A DNA stretch of 7,216 nucleotides, taken from assembly GCA_030596385.1 (NCBI GenBank), contig JAUVKD010000038.1, forward strand, positions 1 to 7,216. Reading direction: 5' to 3'. The notes beneath the pieces were generated by a model. That model was not told where the DNA came from. It searched no databases and worked only from the letters and a program-made list of their open reading frames with translations. The DNA is from Methanosarcinaceae archaeon. Its GTDB lineage: Archaea; Halobacteriota; Methanosarcinia; Methanosarcinales; Methanosarcinaceae. The translations under genes and the position numbers were made by a program. This document shows, in pieces, positions 1 to 6,175 of the stretch (position 1 is its first letter; the number at the start of each line of letters is the position of its first letter).

Positions 1-896
1 AAATAAGCATTATATTGTATGCGTTTAATGTCATAACGGGAGTCGCTGATGAAATACTAAATGCCGTTCAATTTCTTGCAGTGGCATTCATTTTGTATCC
101 AATGATGCCGAACGAGACATTCTTCGGAGTTTTAAACCCAAGATCTGCAATCTTGATCGTAGTACTTATTTCACTTATAAGTTTTTTCAGTTATATTTCA
201 CTGAAAAAGTTCGGGACACGATGGGGGATATCCTATTCAGGATTGCTTGGCGGTTTTGTGAATAGCGAAGCCACAACCGGCGCTCTTTCTTCCATGTCAA
301 AAAATCGACAGAACCTGATGGATGCAACTTACACAGGGATATTATTGTCCAATACTGCAATGCTGATCAGGAATCTGGTAATTGCCTTAATTGTAGATCC
401 AAGCGGCAGGTTTGCACTTTTGATGTTGCCACCGCAGTTGATTATAATACTTGCCTCATTATTCATTGCCATTACAAAAAAGAGATCATTCGACACCACC
501 AGTGAGACACTTCAGATTAATTCACCTTTTGCACTTGGTCCTGCTTTTAAGTTCGGTGCAGGTTTTACCATAATACTTGTGATTTCAAAAATCGCAAATG
601 ATGCTGCAGGTCCTATCGGAATATATGCTATGGCACTTGGGGGGTTTGTAAGTAGTGCAGCAGTTACTGTATCAATGGCATCACTTGCAGTCAATGGCAG
701 CGTATCTTTTGCAAATGCGGCAAAAGCAGCAGTGCTTGCAAGTATAGTAAGCACAGCCGCAAAAGTTGTACTGGTAAAAATTTCAGGTTCAAATGAACTG
801 TTTACACGATCAAGGAATACATTTGTGATACTTGTAATTATAGGAACAGTCGCACTTGCCGTGTGGAGCTATTACATGCATCCGGGTATATTTTGA
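1..896 (+). CDS. MgtC/DUF4010-type integral membrane protein, 5'-truncated by the window edge
   Basis: The frame is open from the first complete codon at position 3 to the TGA at 894-896, so the gene begins left of the window. The TTG at 15-17 is only the first possible start inside it and has no ribosome binding site. The visible 297 residues are very hydrophobic, with about seven to nine membrane segments. A motif at 108-146 (PNETFFGVLNPRS) and the glycine-rich GLLGGFVNSEATTG at 240-281 fit the DUF4010 domain usually found C-terminal to an MgtC domain. A second copy of the glycine-rich motif (ALGGFVSSAAVTVS) lies at 633-674, so the domain looks internally duplicated. Family members are usually about 400-430 residues, so roughly 100-130 N-terminal residues, including the MgtC part, are missing. 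The function is uncertain; MgtC relatives are linked to magnesium limitation, but a transport role is not demonstrated by sequence. The gene converges on hef with a 36-base gap. The family call is fairly sure, the function is not. Confidence 0.82.
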   Translation, partial: ISIILYAFNVITGVADEILNAVQFLAVAFILYPMMPNETFFGVLNPRSAILIVVLISLISFFSYISLKKFGTRWGISYSGLLGGFVNSEATTGALSSMSKNRQNLMDATYTGILLSNTAMLIRNLVIALIVDPSGRFALLMLPPQLIIILASLFIAITKKRSFDTTSETLQINSPFALGPAFKFGAGFTIILVISKIANDAAGPIGIYAMALGGFVSSAAVTVSMASLAVNGSVSFANAAKAAVLASIVSTAAKVVLVKISGSNELFTRSRNTFVILVIIGTVALAVWSYYMHPGIF

Positions 897-932
897 TACT
901 CTTTCCAGGTTGTCGGGATGTGTTTTGGAGTG

Positions 933-3206
933 TTATGCCTTATACTCACTTTCAACAACTTCACGAATGCGGGCTGCGGTTTTAGGTCCGATATGTTTGG
1001 CATTTAACAAATCCTCATAATCCGCTTTCATAACCGCTTCAACTGAACCGAAATGTTTAAGCAGGGTGCGGGCTGCTTTTGGTCCTATCTCCGAAATAGA
1101 GGATACTACATATTCCTGCTGTTCCGAAAGCAGGAGTGATGATTTTTTACCGTGTGCGTTAACCTCTCGTTTTTCATCGATCTGCTCGCGTTTTGCAATA
1201 ACCCTGAGAAGTGCTGCCGTATCTTCCGCATCACGTGTATAGAATATGGACACTCCGAAATCAATGGACAGCGAGGCAAGTGTTCCATGAATTGCATTTG
1301 GGTTAAGTTGTCTTGCCGTAAACAGCCCTTCACCTTCGATGATGAGCACAGGCTTATCATAGGTACGTGCAAGATTTGATATCTGAGTGAAAATGTTACG
1401 TCCGGGATCGATAAGTGAACTTGCAAAATCGTCTACTGTTTTACGTTCTACTGCAAGCCGGTCGCTTAGCACATAATCCCCGATCTCAAGGGTCTTGAAC
1501 ACAACATTAACACCAGATGAATCTAACGTGCGCGCAACCGTGCTCCGCATCTCGCGCTGGTCAACGATCACAGTCAATGATCCGGATTCGGAATTGAATT
1601 CAAAAAGACTCTTCTGTTCATCCTTTTCAGGAACACCTGTTTTTATATGATCTCCGTTTATGAATTCGTGTGCAGGCATATCTTCCTGTAATTGACGCAT
1701 ATTTGAATTCATTCTGCGCTCTTTAGAGTTGCTGCTCCAGTAGTATGCTTCGTCCCGGGTTCCTTTTGTATTAAGGACAACAACTCGCCCTTTGTGTTTT
1801 CTGCCAGTCCGACCTTTTCTCTGGATACTCCGAATTTCCGAAGGTACAGGTTCATAGAACAACACAAGATTAGTTGCCGGAATATCCAATCCCTCCTCTG
1901 CAACCGATGTGGCCACAAGTGTATTGTATTCTCCGCTCTTGAAATTCGTGATGATCTCGACTTGTTGTTTCTGGTTTAATCCTTTATCTTTATATTTTGA
2001 CGCCTGTCCCACAAATCTGACCGGGCGCACGCTTTCTATACCGGATAATGCGTTTGTGACCATCTCGGCAGTGTAGCGGTAATTTGTGAACACTATTACG
2101 CGCGAATCCGGATTATTTTCAAATTCTTTTTTTACTATCTCGCATACTTTATCCAGTTTAGGATGTTCTATTTCACATTCTTTCAACCTTTGCGACACCT
2201 GCTTGATATACGGGTCCTCAATAAGACGTTTAGATGCTTTGCTGCCGTTTTTTGAATATGCTTCGTTTTCAAGTCGTTCCATGTACTTTGAAAGTGCTTC
2301 AACACCCTGTGTCTCAATCACTTCCACTGCGTGGTTGACCTTTAATATCTCTGCAAGTATGGACAATGCGCCATAGATAGCAGTATTCGGGTCGCCACGT
2401 AAACGGGATTGCAGCTGTTTTTGAAGTGCCAGAAGGTCACGCTTTGAGGCGTTCTTATGTTGTTGCATGGTAAACCCGAGTTTTGAAAGTTTAATGAATC
2501 GGTCATCAAGCACCTTTTCCAGCAAATTTTTCAAGTTTACCAGTTCATCAGGGAGTTTTACATGTTTCCATTCGAAATCTTTTTCATGTACATATGGTGC
2601 AACATCACTGTCTGTTTCTGTTTTTACAGCAACCGATGAGATATGAAGTGCTTCACAAACCTCCATTATCTTTTCATTTTTACTGCCAGGACTTGCAGTT
2701 ATTCCGAGAATAAGGGGGTTTTTTGCCTGCTCAAAATATTTCTCTGCGATATAGGTGTATGCATAGTTCCCTACTGCTCTGTGTGCCTCATCAAAGGTGA
2801 TATGCGAAACGTCATCCAGATCGATCCTTTTTGTGAGCAGGTCGTTCTCGATTACCTGCGGTGTGGATACGATCACTTTCCCTTTTTTCCACATTTCTGC
2901 ACGCTTTGCAGGAGGCAGATTGCCTGTGAATGTCAGTATTTCCGTCTCCGGGATCAAGAGGGCATTTTTCATAAATGATGCATGCTGCTCGACAAGAGGT
3001 TTTGTCGGGGATAATATTAACACCTTACCCCCTATCTTTTCAAGTCTTGATACAATAACCAAAAGAGCGATAATGGTCTTACCGAGTCCTGTAGGAAGAA
3101 CTACAAGACTGGATCCGGAAAGCGCAGTGCCTGCAAGGTTTAACTGGTATAACCTCTGCTCAACAGTGTCCGGTCTTACAAGTGAATGTTTGATGTAAGT
3201 TGTCAT
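933..3206 (-). CDS. hef: Hef: fused SF2 helicase and XPF/ERCC4-family structure-specific nuclease
   Basis: This 757-residue protein is a full-length archaeal Hef, which unwinds and cleaves forked or branched DNA during repair and restart of stalled replication forks. The N-terminal SF2 helicase (about 1-490) has Walker A PTGLGKT (38-44), DEAH (139-142), TAS (170-172), motif V VATSVAEEGLDIP (431-443) and motif VI QRKGRTGR (462-469). A helical insert rich in charged residues (about 215-345) separates the two RecA lobes, as in known Hef and FANCM proteins. The ERCC4 nuclease (about 543-675) carries VDQRE (548-552) and the active-site pattern GD (576-577), ERK (587-589), DD (592-593), so it should be catalytic. 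Two helix-hairpin-helix motifs end the protein (about 704-725 and 734-752, both with IGPK). The start fits the family: the first residues lead straight into a VEQRLYQLNLA segment. The ribosome site is weak (AGGA about 13 bases upstream). It is related to eukaryotic FANCM and XPF. No motif is damaged. Confidence 0.97.
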   Translation of the reverse strand: MTTYIKHSLVRPDTVEQRLYQLNLAGTALSGSSLVVLPTGLGKTIIALLVIVSRLEKIGGKVLILSPTKPLVEQHASFMKNALLIPETEILTFTGNLPPAKRAEMWKKGKVIVSTPQVIENDLLTKRIDLDDVSHITFDEAHRAVGNYAYTYIAEKYFEQAKNPLILGITASPGSKNEKIMEVCEALHISSVAVKTETDSDVAPYVHEKDFEWKHVKLPDELVNLKNLLEKVLDDRFIKLSKLGFTMQQHKNASKRDLLALQKQLQSRLRGDPNTAIYGALSILAEILKVNHAVEVIETQGVEALSKYMERLENEAYSKNGSKASKRLIEDPYIKQVSQRLKECEIEHPKLDKVCEIVKKEFENNPDSRVIVFTNYRYTAEMVTNALSGIESVRPVRFVGQASKYKDKGLNQKQQVEIITNFKSGEYNTLVATSVAEEGLDIPATNLVLFYEPVPSEIRSIQRKGRTGRKHKGRVVVLNTKGTRDEAYYWSSNSKERRMNSNMRQLQEDMPAHEFINGDHIKTGVPEKDEQKSLFEFNSESGSLTVIVDQREMRSTVARTLDSSGVNVVFKTLEIGDYVLSDRLAVERKTVDDFASSLIDPGRNIFTQISNLARTYDKPVLIIEGEGLFTARQLNPNAIHGTLASLSIDFGVSIFYTRDAEDTAALLRVIAKREQIDEKREVNAHGKKSSLLLSEQQEYVVSSISEIGPKAARTLLKHFGSVEAVMKADYEDLLNAKHIGPKTAARIREVVESEYKA

Positions 3207-3243
3207 GGTGTATTAGATATCCTGAATTTGTTTAGCGATTTTT

Positions 3244-3316
3244 GACGCCGAAGCAATTCTCCGAAGGCTTCGCATTCCCAAATCACTGGCGTGAACGATG
3301 ACGTTTTTGCGGCATT
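3244..3316 (-). promoter_or_regulatory. Structured 5' leader of hef with nested inverted repeats
   Basis: Just upstream of hef lie nested complementary arms. An outer pair ACGCC (3245-3249) and GGCGT (3288-3292) encloses GAAGC (3250-3254) and GCTTC (3267-3271). A small AACG/CGTT pair with a four-base loop follows at about 3294-3305. If hef is transcribed from either TATA-like box near 3321-3340, this falls in its untranslated leader. The pairing is directly visible. A regulatory role is inference, and chance pairing is possible. Confidence 0.35.
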
Positions 3317-3319
3317 TCA

Positions 3320-3343
3320 ACTTATAATGTCTCGTATATAGAA
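3320..3343 (-). promoter_or_regulatory. Candidate TATA boxes for hef
   Basis: Read on the minus strand there are two TATA-like elements: CTATATACG over about 3333-3341 and CATTATAAG over 3321-3329. Archaeal TATA boxes lie about 25 bases before the transcription start, which would give starts near 3312 or 3300 and a hef leader of roughly 95-105 bases. No strong BRE stands out, and AT-rich DNA produces such matches by chance. Confidence 0.3.
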
Positions 3344-3444
3344 TAACACAGCATAGCATTTTTACGTGCCAATGTTATTCAAAATGTTATGTTTTGTCAG
3401 ACCGGTGTGTATGTGTATATGTATATTTTATAATGTCTGGAATC

Positions 3445-3458
3445 CGCCGCCTGCGGCG
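3445..3458. repeat. GC-rich perfect palindrome
   Basis: CGCCGCCTGCGGCG is a complementary palindrome: CGCCGC and GCGGCG flank a two-base centre, giving a 5-bp stem with a CCTG loop if folded. It stands out as pure G+C in strongly AT-rich DNA. It could be a REP-like element or part of an RNA hairpin. There is no T-run directly after it, so it is not a typical intrinsic terminator. Confidence 0.6.
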
Positions 3459-3544
3459 TTATTGCTGTGCGGGGTATTGCAGTATGGGCTGTGCATCGGG
3501 ATTTTATCGAAATCATCTATACAAATAATAAATCATTTTTATCA

Positions 3545-3573
3545 GGTAAATTCATTATTCTGTCGAATTTACC
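3545..3573. repeat. Perfect 9-bp inverted repeat (stem-loop)
   Basis: GGTAAATTC (3545-3553) and GAATTTACC (3565-3573) are exact complements around an 11-base loop. The stem could extend past an A-A mismatch by one or two more pairs. It lies about 120 bases downstream of the glyS stop and could mark the 3' end of the glyS message or belong to a plus-strand RNA. No U-tract follows on either strand. Confidence 0.55.
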
Positions 3574-3660
3574 AGGATTGCATCGGAAAATACCTTTATG
3601 TGTGCATAAATGACTGTATTCCTTTTAAAGTTGTGGCGAGTAGTGTGAAAGTATTAAGAC

Positions 3661-3678
3661 CATCTTATTTTTTTATTG
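3661..3678 (+). terminator. Possible plus-strand T-tract terminator
   Basis: A run of eight T residues (3667-3674), part of CTTATTTTTTTATTG, lies just before the convergent end of glyS. Archaeal transcription often ends at such T-rich tracts. No plus-strand gene is seen upstream, so it would serve only an unannotated RNA. It may simply be AT-rich spacer. Confidence 0.2.
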
Positions 3679-3690
3679 TACACATACAGG

Positions 3691-5460
3691 TCACACCGGT
3701 ACGCCCGCATTCTTAAACTCCCTTTCACCGTACACAAGTTCGTAGATCAAATTCCCGATATTTTCAATGGGTGTCCGGACCTGATCCATGGAATCACGGT
3801 CACGTATTGTCACGGATTTATCATCAAGTGATTCGTAGTCAATTGTTATTGAATATGGCGTTCCTATCTCATCGTTTCGTCGGTAGCGTCTACCAATGGT
3901 GCCGGAATCGTCATATGACACCAATAATCCCCTGTCACGTATAACCGCAACGATCTTATTTGCAGGTTCTATTAACTCGCTCTTTGTCATAAGTGGCAAA
4001 ACCGCAACCTGAACAGGTGCAATTTCACTCTTTAGTTTGAATATGATCCGTTTTTCTTTTTTAGGATCTTTACTCTTATTACTACCGGTTTCTTCTTGTG
4101 CTGCGACCATTTCTTCATTGAACGCATGTTCCATTGTGCAGTAAAGTATCCTGTCTATGCCAAATGATGGTTCGATCACATGCGGCACAACGTTCTCGCC
4201 GCTGACTTTAACTCTCTCCTCTGTGAATTTCACAAGATCTGGCGAAACAATGAACTCTTCCCCGTTTACAATAACTTTTATTACGTCCTGTTCGAGTTCT
4301 TCCCGGGTCATGTCTTTAAGCACATTCGCAACAGACTTTGCTTTTCCTTTAAAAGCGGGTCCGAGTTTTCCCATGTCAGGCTTTACAACAAAATTTGTGA
4401 CCATTTTCGGTTCGTCATATTCGATGTAAACGTACAGTTCGGTCTTGCTGGTCTTTGCATGCGCATTAAGGTCATAGTCTGTCCTGTCTGCGATGCCTAC
4501 GACCTCGATCCACCCGAACCTGTCAGTCTCGATTTCCGCATCCCAGCAGTCAATGGCATAGTGTGCCATTTCGTCCTTTTTGTGTTGCCTGAACCTTAAG
4601 TGGTCCGGAGATATGCCAACACGCCAGAGGAAATGATTTGTGAGTGCAATATGATATGCAAGGTATTCATGAGCAATGATCCCTTGTTTGACAGCATCGC
4701 CGATAGTGATCTGCTCAATGGTGCCTCGTTCTTGTCCATCTTCGGAATACAGGTTCACCAATGTACCTGAAAATCTCTCGAAATTCGGGTGTGTTTTATT
4801 ATGCGGATTAATGAATATCTCCGCTTCTGCCTGTGTAAATTCACGAAGCCTGATAACACCCTGGCGTGGAGATATCTCATTTCGGTATGATTTTCCTATC
4901 TGGGTAACCCCGAACGGAAGTTTGTCGCGGTAGAATTTCGAGAGTCTCTGGAAGTTTATAAACATACCCTGCGCGGTTTCCGGACGCATGTAACCCGCCC
5001 TGCCGCTGCCAGGTCCTATTGCGGTCCGGAACATCAGATTGAATTCATATGCGTCACCAAGATCCCCGCCACATTCCGGGCATTTGATGTCATTGTCCTT
5101 TATAAGTATGTCCAGTTCGGTGTTGCTCAGCGCATCTGCGACATCTATCATATTGTCTACGAGATGGTCTGCCCTGAATGCCTCGCCACATTTTCTGCAT
5201 TCGCAGAGCGGATCGGAAAAACCGCTTACATGACCTGATGCTACAAAGACCTCTTCTATACCAATTGTAGGGGTTTCGATCTCCATGAATCCTTCATGGA
5301 TGATGTATAATTCCCGCCATATATGCTCGATCCTGCGCTTTAGTGTACTGCCAAGCGGACCGTAATCGTAAAATCCTGCGGCTCCGCCATATAGTTCAAA
5401 TGAGTTCCACAAAAAACCGCGCCGTTTTGCCAGTTCGATAACTTTCTCATATTTATCCAT
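3691..5460 (-). CDS. glyS: Glycyl-tRNA synthetase (archaeal/eukaryotic type, class II)
   Basis: This 589-residue cytoplasmic enzyme charges tRNA-Gly with glycine using ATP, as a homodimer in this family. Class II motifs are intact: MRPETAQGMF (158-167), motif 2 with SYRNEISPRQG and REFTQAEAE (191-214), and motif 3 EPSFGIDRILY (430-440). A zinc-ribbon-like insert has CxxC pairs at C88/C91 and C127/C130. The anticodon-binding domain starts near IAPVQVAVLPL (480-490) and includes a glycine/arginine segment DDSGTIGRRYRRNDEIG (517-533). A charged linker of about 25 residues (453-477, rich in E, K, S, D) sits between motif 3 and this domain. The start at 5460 is supported by the family-typical beginning (KVIELAKRRGFLW) and a GAGGGGC element at 5465-5471, five to nine bases upstream. 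A TATA-like CAATTAAAT (5523-5531, minus strand) could be the promoter, with a leader of about 40 bases. The gene appears to be transcribed alone. Confidence 0.98.
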   Translation of the reverse strand: MDKYEKVIELAKRRGFLWNSFELYGGAAGFYDYGPLGSTLKRRIEHIWRELYIIHEGFMEIETPTIGIEEVFVASGHVSGFSDPLCECRKCGEAFRADHLVDNMIDVADALSNTELDILIKDNDIKCPECGGDLGDAYEFNLMFRTAIGPGSGRAGYMRPETAQGMFINFQRLSKFYRDKLPFGVTQIGKSYRNEISPRQGVIRLREFTQAEAEIFINPHNKTHPNFERFSGTLVNLYSEDGQERGTIEQITIGDAVKQGIIAHEYLAYHIALTNHFLWRVGISPDHLRFRQHKKDEMAHYAIDCWDAEIETDRFGWIEVVGIADRTDYDLNAHAKTSKTELYVYIEYDEPKMVTNFVVKPDMGKLGPAFKGKAKSVANVLKDMTREELEQDVIKVIVNGEEFIVSPDLVKFTEERVKVSGENVVPHVIEPSFGIDRILYCTMEHAFNEEMVAAQEETGSNKSKDPKKEKRIIFKLKSEIAPVQVAVLPLMTKSELIEPANKIVAVIRDRGLLVSYDDSGTIGRRYRRNDEIGTPYSITIDYESLDDKSVTIRDRDSMDQVRTPIENIGNLIYELVYGEREFKNAGVPV

Positions 5461-5632
5461 TATAGCCCCTCATAAGTTGAATGATTGATGATTGGAGTGA
5501 TACATCACGATATTTCCATCACATTTAATTGTATCGGGACACTCGCAGAGTATTTTGGTTGGAATGCGTTGGGTGAGAATTATTCCATGCATGTTATTTT
5601 TGTTGTCATAATTGTCCTAAATATAGCTATCA

Positions 5633-5778
5633 TTAGTCATGGTAAAATATCTTCATCTCACTTTTCATTTTATCCGCAAAATACAGGCTCAGATATTTCA
5701 TCAGGTCCGGAAGTGTTTTGATCAGAGAATCCGGTCTGTCTTTTGTGATCATGCTATCTTAATCCATGCTTTATTCAT
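5633..5778 (-). pseudogene. Possible remnant of a glycosyltransferase-2-like N-terminus
   Basis: A nine-codon frame starting at 5778 (MNKAWIKIA) ends in a TGA that overlaps, as ATGA, the start of a 39-codon frame (5752-5633) beginning MITKDRPDSLIKTLPDLMKY. One frame change joins them into WIKIAMITKDRPDSLIKTL, which resembles the first strand and TKDRP turn of family 2 glycosyltransferases. The frame then stops after KIFYHD, where the metal-binding DxD region would be expected further on. No ribosome site is obvious. This is pattern resemblance only. A small coupled peptide pair or chance coding are alternatives. Confidence 0.2.
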
Positions 5779-5876
5779 ATTTTAACCCTGTCGTTTTTCA
5801 TTAAGTACCAGCCTCCAATTTACCATCATTCACGCAGCTAGCACCTCATTAAATTCTCTAATGTCATATTTTCAAA

Positions 5877-5885
5877 TTTATATAA
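5877..5885 (+). promoter_or_regulatory. TATA-like box, plus strand
   Basis: TTTATATAA at 5877-5885 is the best plus-strand TATA match in the spacer. The predicted start is near 5907, about nine bases before the ATG of the 24-codon frame at 5916. It could instead begin a long (about 270-base) leader of the radical SAM gene. It is a sequence match only. Confidence 0.3.
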
Positions 5886-5915
5886 CACAGGAAAACTATT
5901 AAAACCATTACTACT

Positions 5916-5990
5916 ATGAAAAACCAGAGTTATGAATATCCTTCTTTTCAGGATGTCACGAAACTGAAAGTACATGTACAAATCAAATGA
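5916..5990 (+). CDS. Very short ORF (24 residues), unknown
   Basis: This frame encodes a hydrophilic peptide starting MKNQSYEYPSFQDVTKLK, with no cysteine, membrane segment or recognisable motif. It follows a good TATA-like box at a spacing that suits a near-leaderless message, which is its only support. It contains a GTACATGTAC palindrome (5970-5979). It may be a truncated gene start, a leader peptide or chance. Confidence 0.12.
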   Translation: MKNQSYEYPSFQDVTKLKVHVQIK

Positions 5991-6070
5991 TATTCCCCGA
6001 ATTCAGGATAATACTGGTTAATTATAACTAATAAATATCGAATTCGGATAAAATATGCTTGAATTGAATA

Positions 6071-6160
6071 ATGATAATTGGTTTTGAGCCTGCTTGTTAT
6101 TGTTGGATTTACTTCGACTATAAAATGTTACAAATTGTAAATTATGATTATATATATTGA
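6071..6160 (+). CDS. Very short ORF (29 residues) with a CYC motif just before the radical SAM gene
   Basis: The frame begins MIIGFEPACYCWIYFDYK and ends at a TGA 15 bases before the radical SAM start. It has two cysteines (9 and 11), one tryptophan and six tyrosines. Its position upstream of a SPASM enzyme is where substrate peptides are often encoded. Against it, there is no ribosome site, the tyrosine and isoleucine content follows from AT-rich sequence, and the frame overlaps the inverted repeat and TATA-like box that may control the downstream gene. Confidence 0.12.
   Translation: MIIGFEPACYCWIYFDYKMLQIVNYDYIY
6128..6140. promoter_or_regulatory. Near-palindrome TTACAA-A-TTGTAA, candidate operator
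   Basis: Two exact 6-base complementary arms (6128-6133 and 6135-6140) flank a single A, immediately upstream of a TATA-like run. Dimeric archaeal regulators commonly bind such sites beside the TATA box. No regulator gene is visible nearby, and AT-rich palindromes arise easily. Confidence 0.3.
6146..6159 (+). promoter_or_regulatory. TATA-like box immediately upstream of the radical SAM gene
   Basis: GATTATATATATTG contains a clear TATA-like core centred near 6153. With the usual spacing, transcription would start at about 6178, at or inside the start codon. That conflicts with the GGAG ribosome site at 6165-6168. Either the message is near-leaderless and the GGAG is incidental, or transcription begins at an upstream promoter such as the one at 5877. 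Confidence 0.3.
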
Positions 6161-6164
6161 AAAT

Positions 6165-6168
6165 GGAG
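6165..6168 (+). promoter_or_regulatory. Ribosome binding site of the radical SAM gene
   Basis: GGAG, extended as GGAGATG, matches the archaeal anti-Shine-Dalgarno sequence and lies seven bases before the ATG at 6176. It supports this start over the next in-frame ATG at 6191, which would shorten the strand leading into the CxxxCxxC motif. Confidence 0.65.
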
Positions 6169-6175
6169 ATGCACC

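Larger units (their letters stand above)
3399..3690. other. Gene-free stretch with a GC-rich palindrome, a stem-loop and a T tract
   Basis: No convincing gene lies between the hef leader and the glyS stop. The stretch opens with a GT/AT-rich run (3404-3434) containing TATA-like DNA on the plus strand. It continues with a GC-rich palindrome (3445-3458) and a perfect 9-bp stem-loop (3545-3573), and ends in a T8 tract (3667-3674). The only long open frame here (plus strand, 3366-3716) has no ribosome site, translates the palindrome into a PPPAALLL run and overlaps the end of glyS, so I do not call it a gene. No tRNA or rRNA motif was seen. Confidence 0.5.
5461..6175. other. Long AT-rich spacer between divergent glyS and the radical SAM gene
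   Basis: These 715 bases hold no gene I can name. They must contain the glyS promoter (minus strand) and the radical SAM promoter (plus strand). Short open frames occur on both strands: a 40-codon frame at 5470-5592 (-), a possible gene remnant at 5633-5778 (-), a 24-codon frame at 5916-5990 (+) and a 29-codon frame at 6071-6160 (+). A 78-codon plus-strand frame (5485-5721) has no ribosome site and no recognisable domain. The density of stops in all frames between about 5780 and 6070 suggests real non-coding DNA or debris. Confidence 0.5.

Noticed and set aside
2797..3198. 133-codon plus-strand frame inside hef
   Set aside because: It is antisense to the conserved helicase core of hef, and its composition mirrors the hef codons.
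3294..3310. C/D-box-like GATGA near the hef leader
   Set aside because: It matches the C box imperfectly and no D box (CTGA) lies at a suitable distance on the same strand.
3366..3716. 116-codon plus-strand frame in the hef-glyS spacer
   Set aside because: It has no ribosome site, scattered cysteines without spacing pattern and a proline/alanine/leucine run produced by the GC palindrome, and it overlaps the 3' end of glyS in antisense.
4180..4599. 139-codon plus-strand frame inside glyS
   Set aside because: It is antisense to conserved glycyl-tRNA synthetase coding sequence and shows no family signal.
5485..5721. 78-codon plus-strand frame after the glyS start
   Set aside because: No ribosome site, no recognisable domain, and a composition typical of random AT-rich translation. 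It lies in the probable glyS promoter and leader region, antisense to it.
6060..6118. Readthrough of a TGA in the mini-frame starting at 6056 as a recoded peptide
   Set aside because: The downstream part is only a leucine-rich run of about a dozen codons, and nothing indicates a selenocysteine insertion element.
5461..6175. CRISPR array, tRNA, insertion sequence or attachment site in the long spacer
   Set aside because: No regularly spaced repeats, no tRNA T-loop signature, no transposase fragment and no matched terminal repeats were seen.
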